In this document: positions 1 through 8,612 of the stretch, piece by piece
How the letters are laid out: each line of letters begins with the position of its first letter
How positions within the stretch are numbered: position 1 is the first letter of the stretch
Origin: Mesoterricola silvestris
GTDB taxonomy: Bacteria; Acidobacteriota; Holophagae; Holophagales; Holophagaceae
Direction of reading: 5' to 3'
NCBI RefSeq assembly: GCF_030295405.1
Contig: NZ_AP027080.1
Span: forward strand, 1,426,001-1,490,000
DNA length: 64,000 nt
Position numbers and translations under genes: made by a program
Notes under the pieces: model-generated
Databases searched by the model: none
Seen by the model: only the letters and a program-made list of their open reading frames with translations
What the model was told of the DNA's origin: nothing

Positions 1-2
1 CC

Positions 3-1244
3 CCGGCGGACCTGAAGGAGATGATCGACACGGCCCACGCCCAGGGCATCCGCGTGCTCTTCGACATCGTCATGAACCACCCCGGCTACCTGGATCTGCA
101 GACCGCCCAGGACCTGAAGGTGGACGTGCTCTTCTCCGGGGTGGAGAAGGCCACCCTGAGGAGCTACCACAACTACATCGACTACAACAGCTTCAAGTTC
201 GCCGACTGGTGGGGCAGGGACTGGGTGCGGGCGGGGCTGCCCGGGTACATCGACGGCGGCCGGGACGACCTCACCATGCAGCTGGCCTACCTCCCCGACT
301 TCCGCACCGAGAGCAAGGAAGCCGTGAAACTGCCGAAATTCCTCAAGGAAAAGGCCGACACCCGGGCCGTGGACCTGCCCGGCACCACGGTGCGCGGCTA
401 CCTGATCCACTGGCTCACGGACTGGGTGCGCACCTACGGCGTGGACGGCTTCCGGTGCGACACCGTCAAGCACGTGGAGCCGGAGGCCTGGGCCCAGCTA
501 AAGGCCGAGGGGGTCAAGGCCCTGGCCGAATGGAAGGCCGCGAACCCCGCCTCCAAGATCGACGACGCCCCCTTCTGGATGGTGGGGGAGTACTGGGGCG
601 TGGGCCCCGCCCTGCACAAGATGCATTCCTTCGGCTTCGACGCGATGATCAACTTCGATTTCCAGAACGACGAAGGGGAGTTCGCGAAGCCCGAGAAGCT
701 CTTCGCGTCGTACGCGAAGCTGCAGGCCGGGATGCCCGTGCACATGCTGAACTACCTCTCCTCCCACGACACGAAGCTCTTCGACCGCGCCAGGCTGGTG
801 GAAGGCGGCGCGGCCCTGCTGCTGGCCCCGGGGGGGGTGCAGATCTTCTACGGCGACGAGACCGCGCGCCCCGTGGGCTACGAGCCCCGCACCGACTACC
901 AGCAGGGGACCCGCTCCGACATGAACTGGAGCGCCCCCGACGCCAAGGTGCTGGCCCACTGGCGCAAGCTCGGCACCTTCCGCAGCCGCCACCTGGCCCT
1001 GGCCAAGGGCGTGCACAAGCAGCTCGGTTCCTCCCCCTACACCTTCAGCCGCACCGACGCCGCCACCGGCGACAGCGTGGTGGTGGCCATGGGCGCCAAG
1101 GGGGAGGCGACCATCCCCGTGACCGGCGTCTTCAAGGACGGCGAAAGCCTCCGGGACGCCTACACGGGCCGCACCGCCACGGTGGCGGGAGGGGCCGTCA
1201 AGCTCCAGGCCGAAACCTATGTCCTGCTCGAGCGGGCCAACTAG
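3..1244 (+). CDS. malS: MalS-like alpha-amylase (GH13), 5' end outside window
   Basis: Hydrolyses alpha-1,4-glucans. The frame is open from the first bases of the window, so the N-terminus and any signal peptide are missing. The catalytic-barrel motifs appear in order: DIVMNH (region I), GFRCDTVKH (region II, Asp nucleophile), MVGEYW (region III, acid/base Glu) and YLSSHDT (region IV). Long stretches match what I recall of the E. coli periplasmic amylase MalS, e.g. DDLTMQLAYLPDFRTES, FGFDAMINFDFQ and QGTRSDMNW, including the characteristic SSHD in place of the usual NHD. It is followed after 14 bases by a glucan phosphorylase and then a pullulanase, forming an alpha-glucan degradation operon. 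Family assignment is firm. Periplasmic location is inferred only from MalS, because the signal peptide cannot be seen. Confidence 0.88.
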   Translation, partial: PADLKEMIDTAHAQGIRVLFDIVMNHPGYLDLQTAQDLKVDVLFSGVEKATLRSYHNYIDYNSFKFADWWGRDWVRAGLPGYIDGGRDDLTMQLAYLPDFRTESKEAVKLPKFLKEKADTRAVDLPGTTVRGYLIHWLTDWVRTYGVDGFRCDTVKHVEPEAWAQLKAEGVKALAEWKAANPASKIDDAPFWMVGEYWGVGPALHKMHSFGFDAMINFDFQNDEGEFAKPEKLFASYAKLQAGMPVHMLNYLSSHDTKLFDRARLVEGGAALLLAPGGVQIFYGDETARPVGYEPRTDYQQGTRSDMNWSAPDAKVLAHWRKLGTFRSRHLALAKGVHKQLGSSPYTFSRTDAATGDSVVVAMGAKGEATIPVTGVFKDGESLRDAYTGRTATVAGGAVKLQAETYVLLERAN

Positions 1245-1258
1245 CAAGGAACCCCACG

Positions 1259-2887
1259 ATGGCATCAAAACTACCTCAGGTCGCCTATTTCTGCATGGAA
1301 TACGCCCTGGATAGCACCTTCAAGATCTACTCCGGGGGCCTCGGCATCCTCGCCGGCGACTATTTCAAGGGCGTCAAGGACCACGGCTTTCCCATGGTGG
1401 GCATCGGCATCCGGTGGAAGCAGGGTTACGGCGAGCAGCACGTGGATCCGGCCACCGGCAAGGTCTTCGACGCGTACCGCACCGGCGACCACGGCTTCCT
1501 GGAGGACACCGGGGTCACCGTCAAGGTGGAGATCAAGGGCCGCCCCGTGCATATCAAGGTGTGGAAGGTCGCGTCCTTCGGCGTGGACAGCCTCTACCTG
1601 CTGGACACGGACCTGGAGGCCAACGACGGCGAGGCCCGGTGGATCACGGGCCAGCTCTACGGATGGTTCGGCGAGGAGCGGGTGGCCCAGGAGATGGTGC
1701 TGGGCATCGGCGGCGTGCGGGCCCTGCAGGCCCTTAAGATCAAGCCCGACGTCTACCACTTCAACGAGGGCCACGCCCTCTTCGCCGGCTTCGAGCTCAT
1801 CCGGAGGCGCATGGCGCGGGGCGCCACCTTCCAGGACGCCCTGGCCCGCACCCGGGAGGAGGTGGTGTTCACCACCCACACCCCCATCGTGCAGGGCAAC
1901 GAATCCCACCCCATCGAGCGCTTCATGTACCTGGGCGCCAACCTGGGCCTGACCCGGGCCCAGCTCAAGCAGCTGGGGGGCTCCCCCTTCAACATGACGG
2001 TGGGCGCCCTGCGCATGAGCCGCATCGCCAACGCCGTGGCCGAGCTCCACCGGGTCACGGCCAACGGGATGTGGAAGGGCGTCAAGGGCCGCTGCGAGAT
2101 CATCGGCATCACCAACGCCATCCACCACGGCACCTGGGTGGACCCGAAGATGCTGGACCTCGCCGCCAAGGGACGGAAGGACGCCCTGTGGACCCGCCAC
2201 ATGGAGAACAAGCGCAAGCTCATCGATTTCGTGGAGGCCCGCAACGGCGTGAAGCTGGATCCGGACGCCCTCCTCATCGGCTTCTCCCGGCGCGCCGCGC
2301 CCTACAAGCGCTCCAATTTCATCTTCACCGACCGCAGCTTCATCGAGCCCCTGCTCCGGAGCGGCAAGGTGCAGATCGTGTTCTCCGGCAAGGCCCACCC
2401 CCTGGACGACAACGGCAAGGTCATCGTGGAGGACATCCTGGAGATGACCCGGCTCTACCCCGGCCGGGTGGTCTTCCTGGAGAACTACGACATGGAGATC
2501 GGGGCCCTGCTCACCCGCGGATCCGACGTGTGGCTCAACAACCCGCGCCGGCCCAAGGAGGCCTCGGGCACGTCCGGCATGAAGGCCGCCCAGAACGGAG
2601 TGCTCAACCTCTCCATCCTCGACGGGTGGTGGCCCGAGGCCTGCGACCACGGCCGCAACGGCTGGCAGTTCGGGGACGGCTTCGAGAGCCCCAGGGACGC
2701 CGTGCTGGACAAGCACGACTTCAAGGCCTTCCGGAAGGTCCTGGCGGAGGAGGTGCTGCCCACGTACTACCAGGACCGGCCGCGGTGGGTCGACATGATG
2801 GTCCGCTCCATCCAGGACACCCGGGAGGCCTTCGGGGTCAAGCGGATGCTGGACGAGTACTACGCCCGGATGTACAAGCGCTCGTGA
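1259..2887 (+). CDS. glgP: alpha-glucan (glycogen/maltodextrin) phosphorylase, GT35
   Basis: Releases glucose-1-phosphate from alpha-1,4-glucan ends using pyridoxal phosphate. The 542-residue protein begins MASKLPQVAYFCMEYALDS. The sugar-binding region FNEGHALFAGFE is near residue 165, and the PLP-lysine motif EASGTSGMKAAQNG places the lysine at about residue 442. It is much shorter than E. coli GlgP/MalP (about 800 residues) and belongs to the compact bacterial/archaeal alpha-glucan phosphorylase subgroup. The ATG at 1259 is preferred because it starts at the conserved N-terminal beta strand 14 bases after the amylase stop; the frame stays open upstream, but in amylase-coding DNA. It lacks a signal peptide, so is cytoplasmic, and would act on dextrins trimmed by the flanking GH13 enzymes. 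Confidence 0.92.
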   Translation: MASKLPQVAYFCMEYALDSTFKIYSGGLGILAGDYFKGVKDHGFPMVGIGIRWKQGYGEQHVDPATGKVFDAYRTGDHGFLEDTGVTVKVEIKGRPVHIKVWKVASFGVDSLYLLDTDLEANDGEARWITGQLYGWFGEERVAQEMVLGIGGVRALQALKIKPDVYHFNEGHALFAGFELIRRRMARGATFQDALARTREEVVFTTHTPIVQGNESHPIERFMYLGANLGLTRAQLKQLGGSPFNMTVGALRMSRIANAVAELHRVTANGMWKGVKGRCEIIGITNAIHHGTWVDPKMLDLAAKGRKDALWTRHMENKRKLIDFVEARNGVKLDPDALLIGFSRRAAPYKRSNFIFTDRSFIEPLLRSGKVQIVFSGKAHPLDDNGKVIVEDILEMTRLYPGRVVFLENYDMEIGALLTRGSDVWLNNPRRPKEASGTSGMKAAQNGVLNLSILDGWWPEACDHGRNGWQFGDGFESPRDAVLDKHDFKAFRKVLAEEVLPTYYQDRPRWVDMMVRSIQDTREAFGVKRMLDEYYARMYKRS

Positions 2888-2904
2888 TCGCATAGGAGGC
2901 CGCC

Positions 2905-5148
2905 GTGGCCAGGAACCTGTTCTTCGTTGTGGCGGCCGCCTCGGCCCTGGTGTGGACCGGCTGCGGCGGGGGAGGCGGCGGCGCCACCCTGACCCAGCCG
3001 GCGCTCTCCATCGACGCCGACCCGGCCCAGTCCCCCGTGGCGGACGCCGCCTACCACAAGATCCCCAGCAACGCACTGGGGGCCCTGGTGGACGGAACCA
3101 ACGTCACCTTCAACTACTGGAACCCCACGGCGCCCTCCGTGACGGTGAACTTCTACGCCAAATGGGACGATTCCCTGTCCTCCCCGGCGGCCACCCTGAG
3201 CCTGACCAAGGGGGCCAATTCCGTGTGGACCAGCGGCTCCATCCCCATCCCGGCCGCCAGGTTCTACGTGTACAACGTCGGGGGGACCTACGTGCTGGAC
3301 GCCTACGCCAGGTCCATGGCCCAGTGGGTGCACACCGGGAAGGACTCCATCTCCGGAGATTCCAAGGGCAAGGGCGCGATCCTGGATCCGGCCGACACCG
3401 TCCCCGACGGCGGCTGGACGCTCTACGCGGGCACCTCCGCCTTCTTCGACGGCTCCGCCATGAAGGCCGCGGACGGCTCGGCCTCCCCATACGGGTATGC
3501 CTCCGCGCGGGACGCCATCATCTACGAGGCCGGGATCCGGGACCTCACCGTGGATCCCTCGGTCACCGGGTTCGCCGCGGGCCACCGCTGGGGCACCTTC
3601 AAGGGCCTGGTGGACATGCTGCCCCACATCCAGAAGCTGGGCGTCACCCATGTGCAGCTCTTGTGCCCCCTCCAGAACTACAACTACAACCAGACCGCCA
3701 TCGCCACCCGGGAGATGGACGCGTCCCTGACCAGCGGGGCCAACTACAACTGGGGCTACGACCCGCAGAACTACTTCACCCCCACCGGCATGTACTCCGC
3801 CGACCCCGCCACGCCCGCGGCCCGCATCAACGAGCTGAAGACCCTGGTCAACGAGATCCACAAGGCGGGCATGGGCGTGATCCTGGACGTGGTCTACAAC
3901 CACACGGCCAATACCGGCGTGCTGGGGGATCTCTCGGGGACCAACTACTACTACCGCACCACCAGCAGGAACGGCGCGGGGAGCCAGGACGTCATGTCCG
4001 AGCACAAGATGGTGCGCAAGCTCATCGTGGATTCCGTGAAGCACTGGGTGAACGCCTACCACGTGGACGGCTTCCGCTTCGACCTCATGGGCGTGCTGGA
4101 CACCGTGACCATCAAGGACGCCTACGCCGAGGCCGCCGCCGCCAACCCCCGGACCCTCTTTGTCGGCGAAGGCTGGACGGGGTTCTACTCCGGGGCCGCC
4201 TCCGACTACAACGGCGACGCCATCGCCGGCGCGGACCAGACCAGCGCCTCGGCCTTCGCGGGCATGAACATCGGCATGTTCTCCGACGCCTACCGCCAGA
4301 TCTTCAAGAACGGCTACCCCAACGACGGATCCACGGCCTTCCTCACCGGGGCGGGGCAGTCCCTGGCCGGGCTCTTCGCCAACGTCTCCGGCAAGCCCAC
4401 CAACTTCACGGCCCCCTCCACCAACAACGTGGTGAACTACCTCACCTGCCACGACAACCTCTGCTACTACGACGTCCTGGCCTGCGCCACCAACGCCGCC
4501 AAGACCCAGGATTCCGTCATCCTGCAGCGGGCCAAGGTGGGCTACGCGACCCTGCTCACCTCCCAGGGCATCGCCTTCCTCCACGCCGGCGACGAAATGT
4601 TCCGCACCAAGGAGACCACCGCCGCCAAGGGCGCCGCCAACACCAAGTCCAGCACCACCCGGACCTTCGTGGACAACTCCTACAACGCCTCCGACGCCAT
4701 CAACATGGTGGCCTGGTCCAACGTCTACGCCGGCGACCCCATCGCCGGGGGCTTCGCCAACTACGCCGTCGCGCAGAACGGGTACAAGCTCTACGCCTAC
4801 ACCCAGGGCCTGGTGGCCCTGCGCAAGCGCACCAACGCCTTCCGCCTTCCCGACGCCTACCTGGCCTCCAACCTCACGTCCATCCTCCCCGCCGGCGCCG
4901 GCTCCACCGGCCTGGCCTTCGGGTACAAGGCCGTCTCCACGGACCTCACGGGCACCTACTACGTCTTCCACAACGCCGACGCCGTCCCCCAGACCTTCAC
5001 CGCCGACGCCAGCCTCGCGGGCGCCACCCTCCTGGTGGACGGCGACGCCGCAGGCGTCACCCCCATCGCCTCCTCCACCACCGTGACCGTCAGCGGCGCC
5101 AGCGTGACGGTGGCGCCGCTCTCCTCGGCGGTGTTCAAGCTCCAATAG
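2905..5148 (+). CDS. pulA: secreted lipoprotein type I pullulanase (GH13)
   Basis: Cleaves alpha-1,6 branch points in glucans. GTG start 17 bases after the phosphorylase, with a weak AGGAGG-like site. Residues 1-20 form a signal peptide ending WTGC followed by a Gly-rich linker, so a lipoprotein is likely, although Trp at the -3 position is unusual. An N-terminal carbohydrate-binding-like domain precedes the barrel. The pullulanase signature YNWGYDPQNYF is near residue 286. GH13 motifs are DVVYNH, GFRFD (nucleophile D393), VGEGW (E422) and YLTCHDN (D517). A beta-sandwich tail ends the 747-residue protein. Last gene of the glucan operon: debranching outside the cytoplasm, with phosphorolysis inside. 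A hairpin at 5216-5248 could terminate the operon. Confidence 0.9.
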   Translation: MARNLFFVVAAASALVWTGCGGGGGGATLTQPALSIDADPAQSPVADAAYHKIPSNALGALVDGTNVTFNYWNPTAPSVTVNFYAKWDDSLSSPAATLSLTKGANSVWTSGSIPIPAARFYVYNVGGTYVLDAYARSMAQWVHTGKDSISGDSKGKGAILDPADTVPDGGWTLYAGTSAFFDGSAMKAADGSASPYGYASARDAIIYEAGIRDLTVDPSVTGFAAGHRWGTFKGLVDMLPHIQKLGVTHVQLLCPLQNYNYNQTAIATREMDASLTSGANYNWGYDPQNYFTPTGMYSADPATPAARINELKTLVNEIHKAGMGVILDVVYNHTANTGVLGDLSGTNYYYRTTSRNGAGSQDVMSEHKMVRKLIVDSVKHWVNAYHVDGFRFDLMGVLDTVTIKDAYAEAAAANPRTLFVGEGWTGFYSGAASDYNGDAIAGADQTSASAFAGMNIGMFSDAYRQIFKNGYPNDGSTAFLTGAGQSLAGLFANVSGKPTNFTAPSTNNVVNYLTCHDNLCYYDVLACATNAAKTQDSVILQRAKVGYATLLTSQGIAFLHAGDEMFRTKETTAAKGAANTKSSTTRTFVDNSYNASDAINMVAWSNVYAGDPIAGGFANYAVAQNGYKLYAYTQGLVALRKRTNAFRLPDAYLASNLTSILPAGAGSTGLAFGYKAVSTDLTGTYYVFHNADAVPQTFTADASLAGATLLVDGDAAGVTPIASSTTVTVSGASVTVAPLSSAVFKLQ

Positions 5149-5201
5149 GCAGGGAATGCCCTGCCGGTCCCCGGAGGAGCCCTCCTCCCTGCGATTTCCG
5201 A

Positions 5202-5207
5202 TATAAT
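5202..5207 (+). promoter_or_regulatory. perfect TATAAT -10 hexamer upstream of acyl-CoA synthetase
   Basis: The hexamer TATAAT occurs at 5202-5207 in a very GC-rich gap. No convincing TTGACA-like -35 lies 16-18 bases upstream. If used, transcription would start around 5213-5215, so that the hairpin at 5216-5245 would form the extreme 5' end of the acyl-CoA synthetase mRNA. Confidence 0.4.
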
Positions 5208-5215
5208 GATCCGCC

Positions 5216-5248
5216 AGCCCTGGAGCACCCTTCGTCTCCAGGGCTTTT
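5216..5248 (+). terminator. 10-bp perfect hairpin with T-run after pullulanase
   Basis: AGCCCTGGAG at 5216-5225 and CTCCAGGGCT at 5236-5245 are perfect inverted repeats around a 10-base loop, followed by TTTT then CATT. This is a good intrinsic-terminator shape for the glucan operon. It also excludes ATG 5206 as the likely start of the next gene, because the hairpin would lie inside the coding region. Alternatively it is a 5' stem of the next mRNA (see the TATAAT at 5202). Confidence 0.6.
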
Positions 5249-5262
5249 CATTGGAGTCTTCA

Positions 5263-7083
5263 TTGCGGCAGGATTTCCATCTGGTGCGGTATCTGAGGGA
5301 ACAGGCGCCCCTGCGCGGGTCGAAGGTCGCCCTGAGATGCCACGGCGAGGGCATGACGGTCACCTGGGCGGAGCTGGGCGCGCGCATGGACGGCGTCGCC
5401 CGGGGCCTCATCCGGCTCGGCCACGCTCCCCGCGAGATGGTGGGCCTCTGCGGCCGGAACATGCCCGAATGGACCCTGTCCGACCTGGGCATCCTCCAGG
5501 CGCGGGGCGTGCCGGTGCCGCTCTACCCCACCAGCAACGTGGACCAGGCCACCTTCATCCTGCGGGACGCGGGCATCCGGATCCTCTTCGCCGGCGAACA
5601 GCCTCAGGTGGACCTGGGCATCGAGCTGCTGGCCCGGGGCGAGATCGCGCACCTGGTGGCCCTGGATCCCGCCGTGGACCTGCGGGGCTGCCCCCAGGCG
5701 ATCACCTTCCAGGGGCTCCTGGACCTGGGTGCGGACCCGGCCACGGCCGCGGAGCTGGAGGCGCGCATCGCCGGGTTCTCCATGGACGACCTCTACACGC
5801 TGGTCTACACCTCAGGCACCACGGGCCAGCCCAAGGGAGTGATGCTGGACCAGGCCAATCTCGCGGCCGCCATGCACATCCACGACCTGCGCCTGAAGGT
5901 CGGCCCAGACGACGTCTCCCTGTGCATGCTGCCCCTGTGCCACATCTTCGAGCGGGCCTGGACGGCCTACCTGCTGTACCGCGGCGCCGAAGTGGTGTAC
6001 CTGCGGGACCCCCAGACGGTGGTGGCGGCCATCGGCGTGGTGCGCCCGACCCTCATGTGCTCGGTGCCCCGGGTCTACGAAAAGGCCTACGCCGGCATCC
6101 AGGCCCGCATGGCCAAGGCGGGCTGGCCCATGGCCGCGCTCTTCGGCTGGGCCATGGCGGTGGGCATCGAGGCCACGCGGCTGCGCATCGACGGCAAGGC
6201 GCCAGGGCCCTGGCTGCGGTTCCGCCACGGGGTGGCCGACGCCCTGGTGCTGCGCAAGATCCGGAACCTGTTCGGGGGCCGCTGCCGGTTCCTGCCGGTG
6301 GCCGGGGCCAGCCTCGCCGACGACGTGAACCTCTTCTTCCAGGCCGTGGGGCTCAAGCTCAAGTACGGCTACGGCCTCTCCGAGACCTTCGCCACCGTCT
6401 CCTGCTGGGAGGACGGCTCCATGCCCCTGGGCACCATCGGCAGGCCCATGGAGGGCCTGGAGGTGCGCCTGGGCGAGGAGAACGAGCTGCAGGTGAAGGG
6501 ACCCACGGTGATGCGCGGCTACTACAAGCGCCCCGAGGAGACCGCCCAGGTGATGACGGCCGACGGATTCCTGCGCACCGGCGACGCCGGGGCCATGGAC
6601 GCCGCCGGAAACCTGATCTTTACGGAGCGCATCAAGGAACTGATGAAGACCTCCAACGGCCAGTACGTCGCGCCCCAGCGGGTGGAGGGCACCCTGGCCA
6701 AGGATGCCTTCATCGAGCAGGTGGCGGTCATCGCCGATTCCCGGAACTTCGTCTCGGCGCTCATCGTGCCGTACTTCGACCGCCTGGAGGAGTACGCCCG
6801 GTCCGCGGGCGTGGCCTACCGGAGCCCGGCGGAACTGCTGCGCAACAGCAAGGTGATGGAGTTCTTCGAGAGCCGCATCCGGGAGCTGCAGAAGGGCCTG
6901 GCCAAGTACGAGCAGGTCAAGAAGTTCACCCTGCTTTCGCGGCCCTTCTCCATGGACCTGGGGGAGATCACCCCCACCCTGAAGCTCCGGCGCAAGTACA
7001 TCGAGAAGGCCTTCCGGGCCGAGATCGAGGCGATGTACTCAGCCCTCCCGGGCCTTCCGGGGACGCCGGAGGCCGGGAACTGA
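5263..7083 (+). CDS. long-chain acyl-CoA synthetase (AMP-forming, FadD15-like)
   Basis: Activates fatty acids to acyl-CoA through an acyl-adenylate. The AMP-binding loop YTSGTTGQPKGVML is near residue 180. Further motifs are YGLSETFATVSCW (substrate/adenine region), FLRTGDAG and the C-terminal SNGQYVAPQRVEG. At about 606 residues it matches the long-chain subgroup with a helical insert (ARMAKAGWPMAALFGW). The start is chosen at TTG 5263 because GGAG lies 6 bases upstream and because ATG 5206 and TTG 5251 fall before or next to a hairpin. The 3' end overlaps the convergent trmO gene by 45 bases. No neighbour specifies the chain length. Cytoplasmic or membrane-associated. Confidence 0.88.
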   Translation: MRQDFHLVRYLREQAPLRGSKVALRCHGEGMTVTWAELGARMDGVARGLIRLGHAPREMVGLCGRNMPEWTLSDLGILQARGVPVPLYPTSNVDQATFILRDAGIRILFAGEQPQVDLGIELLARGEIAHLVALDPAVDLRGCPQAITFQGLLDLGADPATAAELEARIAGFSMDDLYTLVYTSGTTGQPKGVMLDQANLAAAMHIHDLRLKVGPDDVSLCMLPLCHIFERAWTAYLLYRGAEVVYLRDPQTVVAAIGVVRPTLMCSVPRVYEKAYAGIQARMAKAGWPMAALFGWAMAVGIEATRLRIDGKAPGPWLRFRHGVADALVLRKIRNLFGGRCRFLPVAGASLADDVNLFFQAVGLKLKYGYGLSETFATVSCWEDGSMPLGTIGRPMEGLEVRLGEENELQVKGPTVMRGYYKRPEETAQVMTADGFLRTGDAGAMDAAGNLIFTERIKELMKTSNGQYVAPQRVEGTLAKDAFIEQVAVIADSRNFVSALIVPYFDRLEEYARSAGVAYRSPAELLRNSKVMEFFESRIRELQKGLAKYEQVKKFTLLSRPFSMDLGEITPTLKLRRKYIEKAFRAEIEAMYSALPGLPGTPEAGN

Positions 7084-7560
7084 CCGGAGGCCGGTGGCCG
7101 CGTCCACCGCGTCGATCCAGCCGGCCCGGGCCCCGGGGAAGGCGTCCGCGTAGGGGACGTAGGGCTTGATGTCCAGCACCGGCGTGCCGTCCAGGAGATC
7201 CACGTCCCCCAGGAGCAGGGTGCGCCCCTCCACCCCCCGCAGTTCCACCGCCGAGAGGCCGATGGCGTTGGGGCGGTGGGGGGAGCGCGTCGCGAAGACC
7301 CCCCGCTTCACCCGCGGCCCCCGCGGGGGGCGCACGGTGGGCGCCCAGCCCTCGCTGCGGTGCAGCGCGAAGACCAGCCAGATGTAGGCGAAACCCTCCA
7401 GGTCCCGGAGGGTCTCCTCCGGAAGGCCGGGATCCAGCTCCAGGGTGGCCCCGCCGGGTTCCCCCGATTCGACGGTCGGCTGGTGTGGCGCATCGATCCG
7501 CTGCCGGTAAGGTGAGCGGATGGTGCCGATGGGTTGGAACGTGAAGGATGCGGGTGTCAT
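7039..7560 (-). CDS. trmO: tRNA N6-threonylcarbamoyladenosine methyltransferase TrmO (TsaA/YaeB family)
   Basis: Uses S-adenosylmethionine to N6-methylate t6A37 in threonine tRNA. The 173-residue protein starts MTPASFTFQPIGTIRSPY, the typical opening of the family. It carries LEGFAYIWLVFALHRSEGW, the hallmark VFATRSPHRPNAIGLSAV, and DLLDGTPVLDIKPYVPYAD near the C-terminus. The ATG at 7560 is chosen because upstream residues in the same frame are low-complexity Arg/Ala and unrelated to the family. It lacks the long C-terminal extension of E. coli TrmO. Its last 45 bases overlap the 3' end of the convergent acyl-CoA synthetase gene. Confidence 0.9.
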   Translation of the reverse strand: MTPASFTFQPIGTIRSPYRQRIDAPHQPTVESGEPGGATLELDPGLPEETLRDLEGFAYIWLVFALHRSEGWAPTVRPPRGPRVKRGVFATRSPHRPNAIGLSAVELRGVEGRTLLLGDVDLLDGTPVLDIKPYVPYADAFPGARAGWIDAVDAATGLRSVPGLRRPRKAREG

Positions 7561-7627
7561 CCAGCCAAGCCTAGCGCGGTTCCGCCCGCGGGAGGGTGGT
7601 ATAGTCGATCCTGGATCGGGGGCTCGG

Positions 7628-8143
7628 ATGGCGGCGAAAGGGGTGGTGGGGTGCCTCCTGTGCCTGGCGTCCCTCGTGGCCGGGGCGGACCAGCCCCGTA
7701 CCGTGAACGAGCGTCTCGTGGAGCTTTCGGCCATCCTGGGATCCGGTTCCCCCGCCGGCCCCGCGATCCGCGTCCAGGCCATCCGGGAGATCGCGGCCAT
7801 GGGCACCACCAGCGGCCTGGCCTCCGGAATGATCTTCGACCGCGCAAATTTCCGCTTCGAGCCCTCCGCCGAGGTGCGGGAAGCCGCGGCCCTGGCCCTG
7901 AGGCACGTGTGCGACCTGCGCAACCGGATGTTCGCCCTCCGGATCCGCAGGGTGGCCGACGCCACCCTGGAGCCCGAACCGAAGGTCCGCATCGCGGCCC
8001 TCCGCAGCCTCGCCGCCTTCCCCTGCGCCGACGCCGCCGCCACCGTCCTGGAAGCCTGCGACGCCGGCAAGGAACCGGATGAATCCGTGCGCGAAGCCGC
8101 CCGGGAACTGGTTCGGAAGGGCCTCGCCTCCAGCGCCTACTAA
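7628..8143 (+). CDS. secreted HEAT-repeat-like protein of unknown function
   Basis: A 171-residue protein with an N-terminal signal peptide (MAAKGVVGCLLCLASLVAGA). It is followed by alpha-helical repeats of HEAT type, e.g. IRVQAIREIAAMGTTSGL, VREAAALALRHVCDLRNR, VRIAALRSLAAFP and VREAARELVRKG. Such repeats usually form protein-binding solenoids; no catalytic motif is visible. ATG 7628 starts the signal peptide. There is no strong ribosome-binding site, and TATAGT at 7600-7605 could be a -10 box. Its stop overlaps the convergent hemerythrin gene by four bases. Confidence 0.7.
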   Translation: MAAKGVVGCLLCLASLVAGADQPRTVNERLVELSAILGSGSPAGPAIRVQAIREIAAMGTTSGLASGMIFDRANFRFEPSAEVREAAALALRHVCDLRNRMFALRIRRVADATLEPEPKVRIAALRSLAAFPCADAAATVLEACDAGKEPDESVREAARELVRKGLASSAY

Positions 8144-8550
8144 GCTTCCACCGGATGTTCCTTAAGGTACTCAAACACCGCCAAGTCCCAGGTGAGGATG
8201 TGGTTGGTGAGCCAGTCGCCCAGGAACTTGCCCAGGCCCTCGGGGGGCACCAGGGAGGGATCCTGGTCGCGCAGTTCGCGGATGAATTTAACGCGCAGCA
8301 GCAGGCGTTCGTGCTCGGTCTTGTGGAGGGCCAGGCTGGGGTAGTCGGCGCGCACCATCAGGAATTCCTCGGTGACGAAGTGCTCGCGGGCGTAGCGTTC
8401 CAGGAAGGCCAGCATCTCGTCCATCCTCTGGGGGGCCAGGCCGGCCTCCAGGGCCAGGTCGAATTCGTTGATGGCGGCGAACAGGGCTTCGTGCTGGTGG
8501 TCCACCAGGCCGTGTCCCGTGATGAACTGTTCGCCCCACTGGATGCGCAT
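8140..8550 (-). CDS. bacteriohemerythrin
   Basis: An oxygen-binding non-haem di-iron protein of 136 residues. The ligand pattern of the family is present: VDHQHEALF, HFVTEEFL, HKTEHERLL and HILTWDLAVF supply the His, Glu and Asp ligands of the di-iron site. The opening MRIQWGEQFITGHG is typical. It is a single domain, not fused to a chemotaxis receptor or GGDEF domain. Oxygen storage, delivery or sensing are all possible roles; the nearby chemotaxis-like protein at 9092-9751 is suggestive but on the other strand. Confidence 0.93.
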   Translation of the reverse strand: MRIQWGEQFITGHGLVDHQHEALFAAINEFDLALEAGLAPQRMDEMLAFLERYAREHFVTEEFLMVRADYPSLALHKTEHERLLLRVKFIRELRDQDPSLVPPEGLGKFLGDWLTNHILTWDLAVFEYLKEHPVEA

Positions 8551-8612
8551 GGAAGGCCCCCTTTGCCCGGTGTGCCGGATGGGTTCATCGTCGCGGCAAC
8601 GGGGCCGGATGT

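Noticed and set aside
2860-5145. Long open frame on the minus strand opposite the pullulanase gene, and similar long frames opposite or overlapping many other genes (e.g. 31025-33097 plus, 33088-34191 plus, 2952-7169 plus, 38860-40458 minus).
   Set aside because: Very high G+C suppresses stop codons in all frames. These frames encode low-complexity Gly/Arg/Pro/His sequence without family motifs and lie over genes with clear motifs.
5206-5262. ATG 5206 as start of the acyl-CoA synthetase.
   Set aside because: It overlaps the TATAAT hexamer and would place a strong terminator-like hairpin inside the coding region; TTG 5263 has a well-spaced GGAG.
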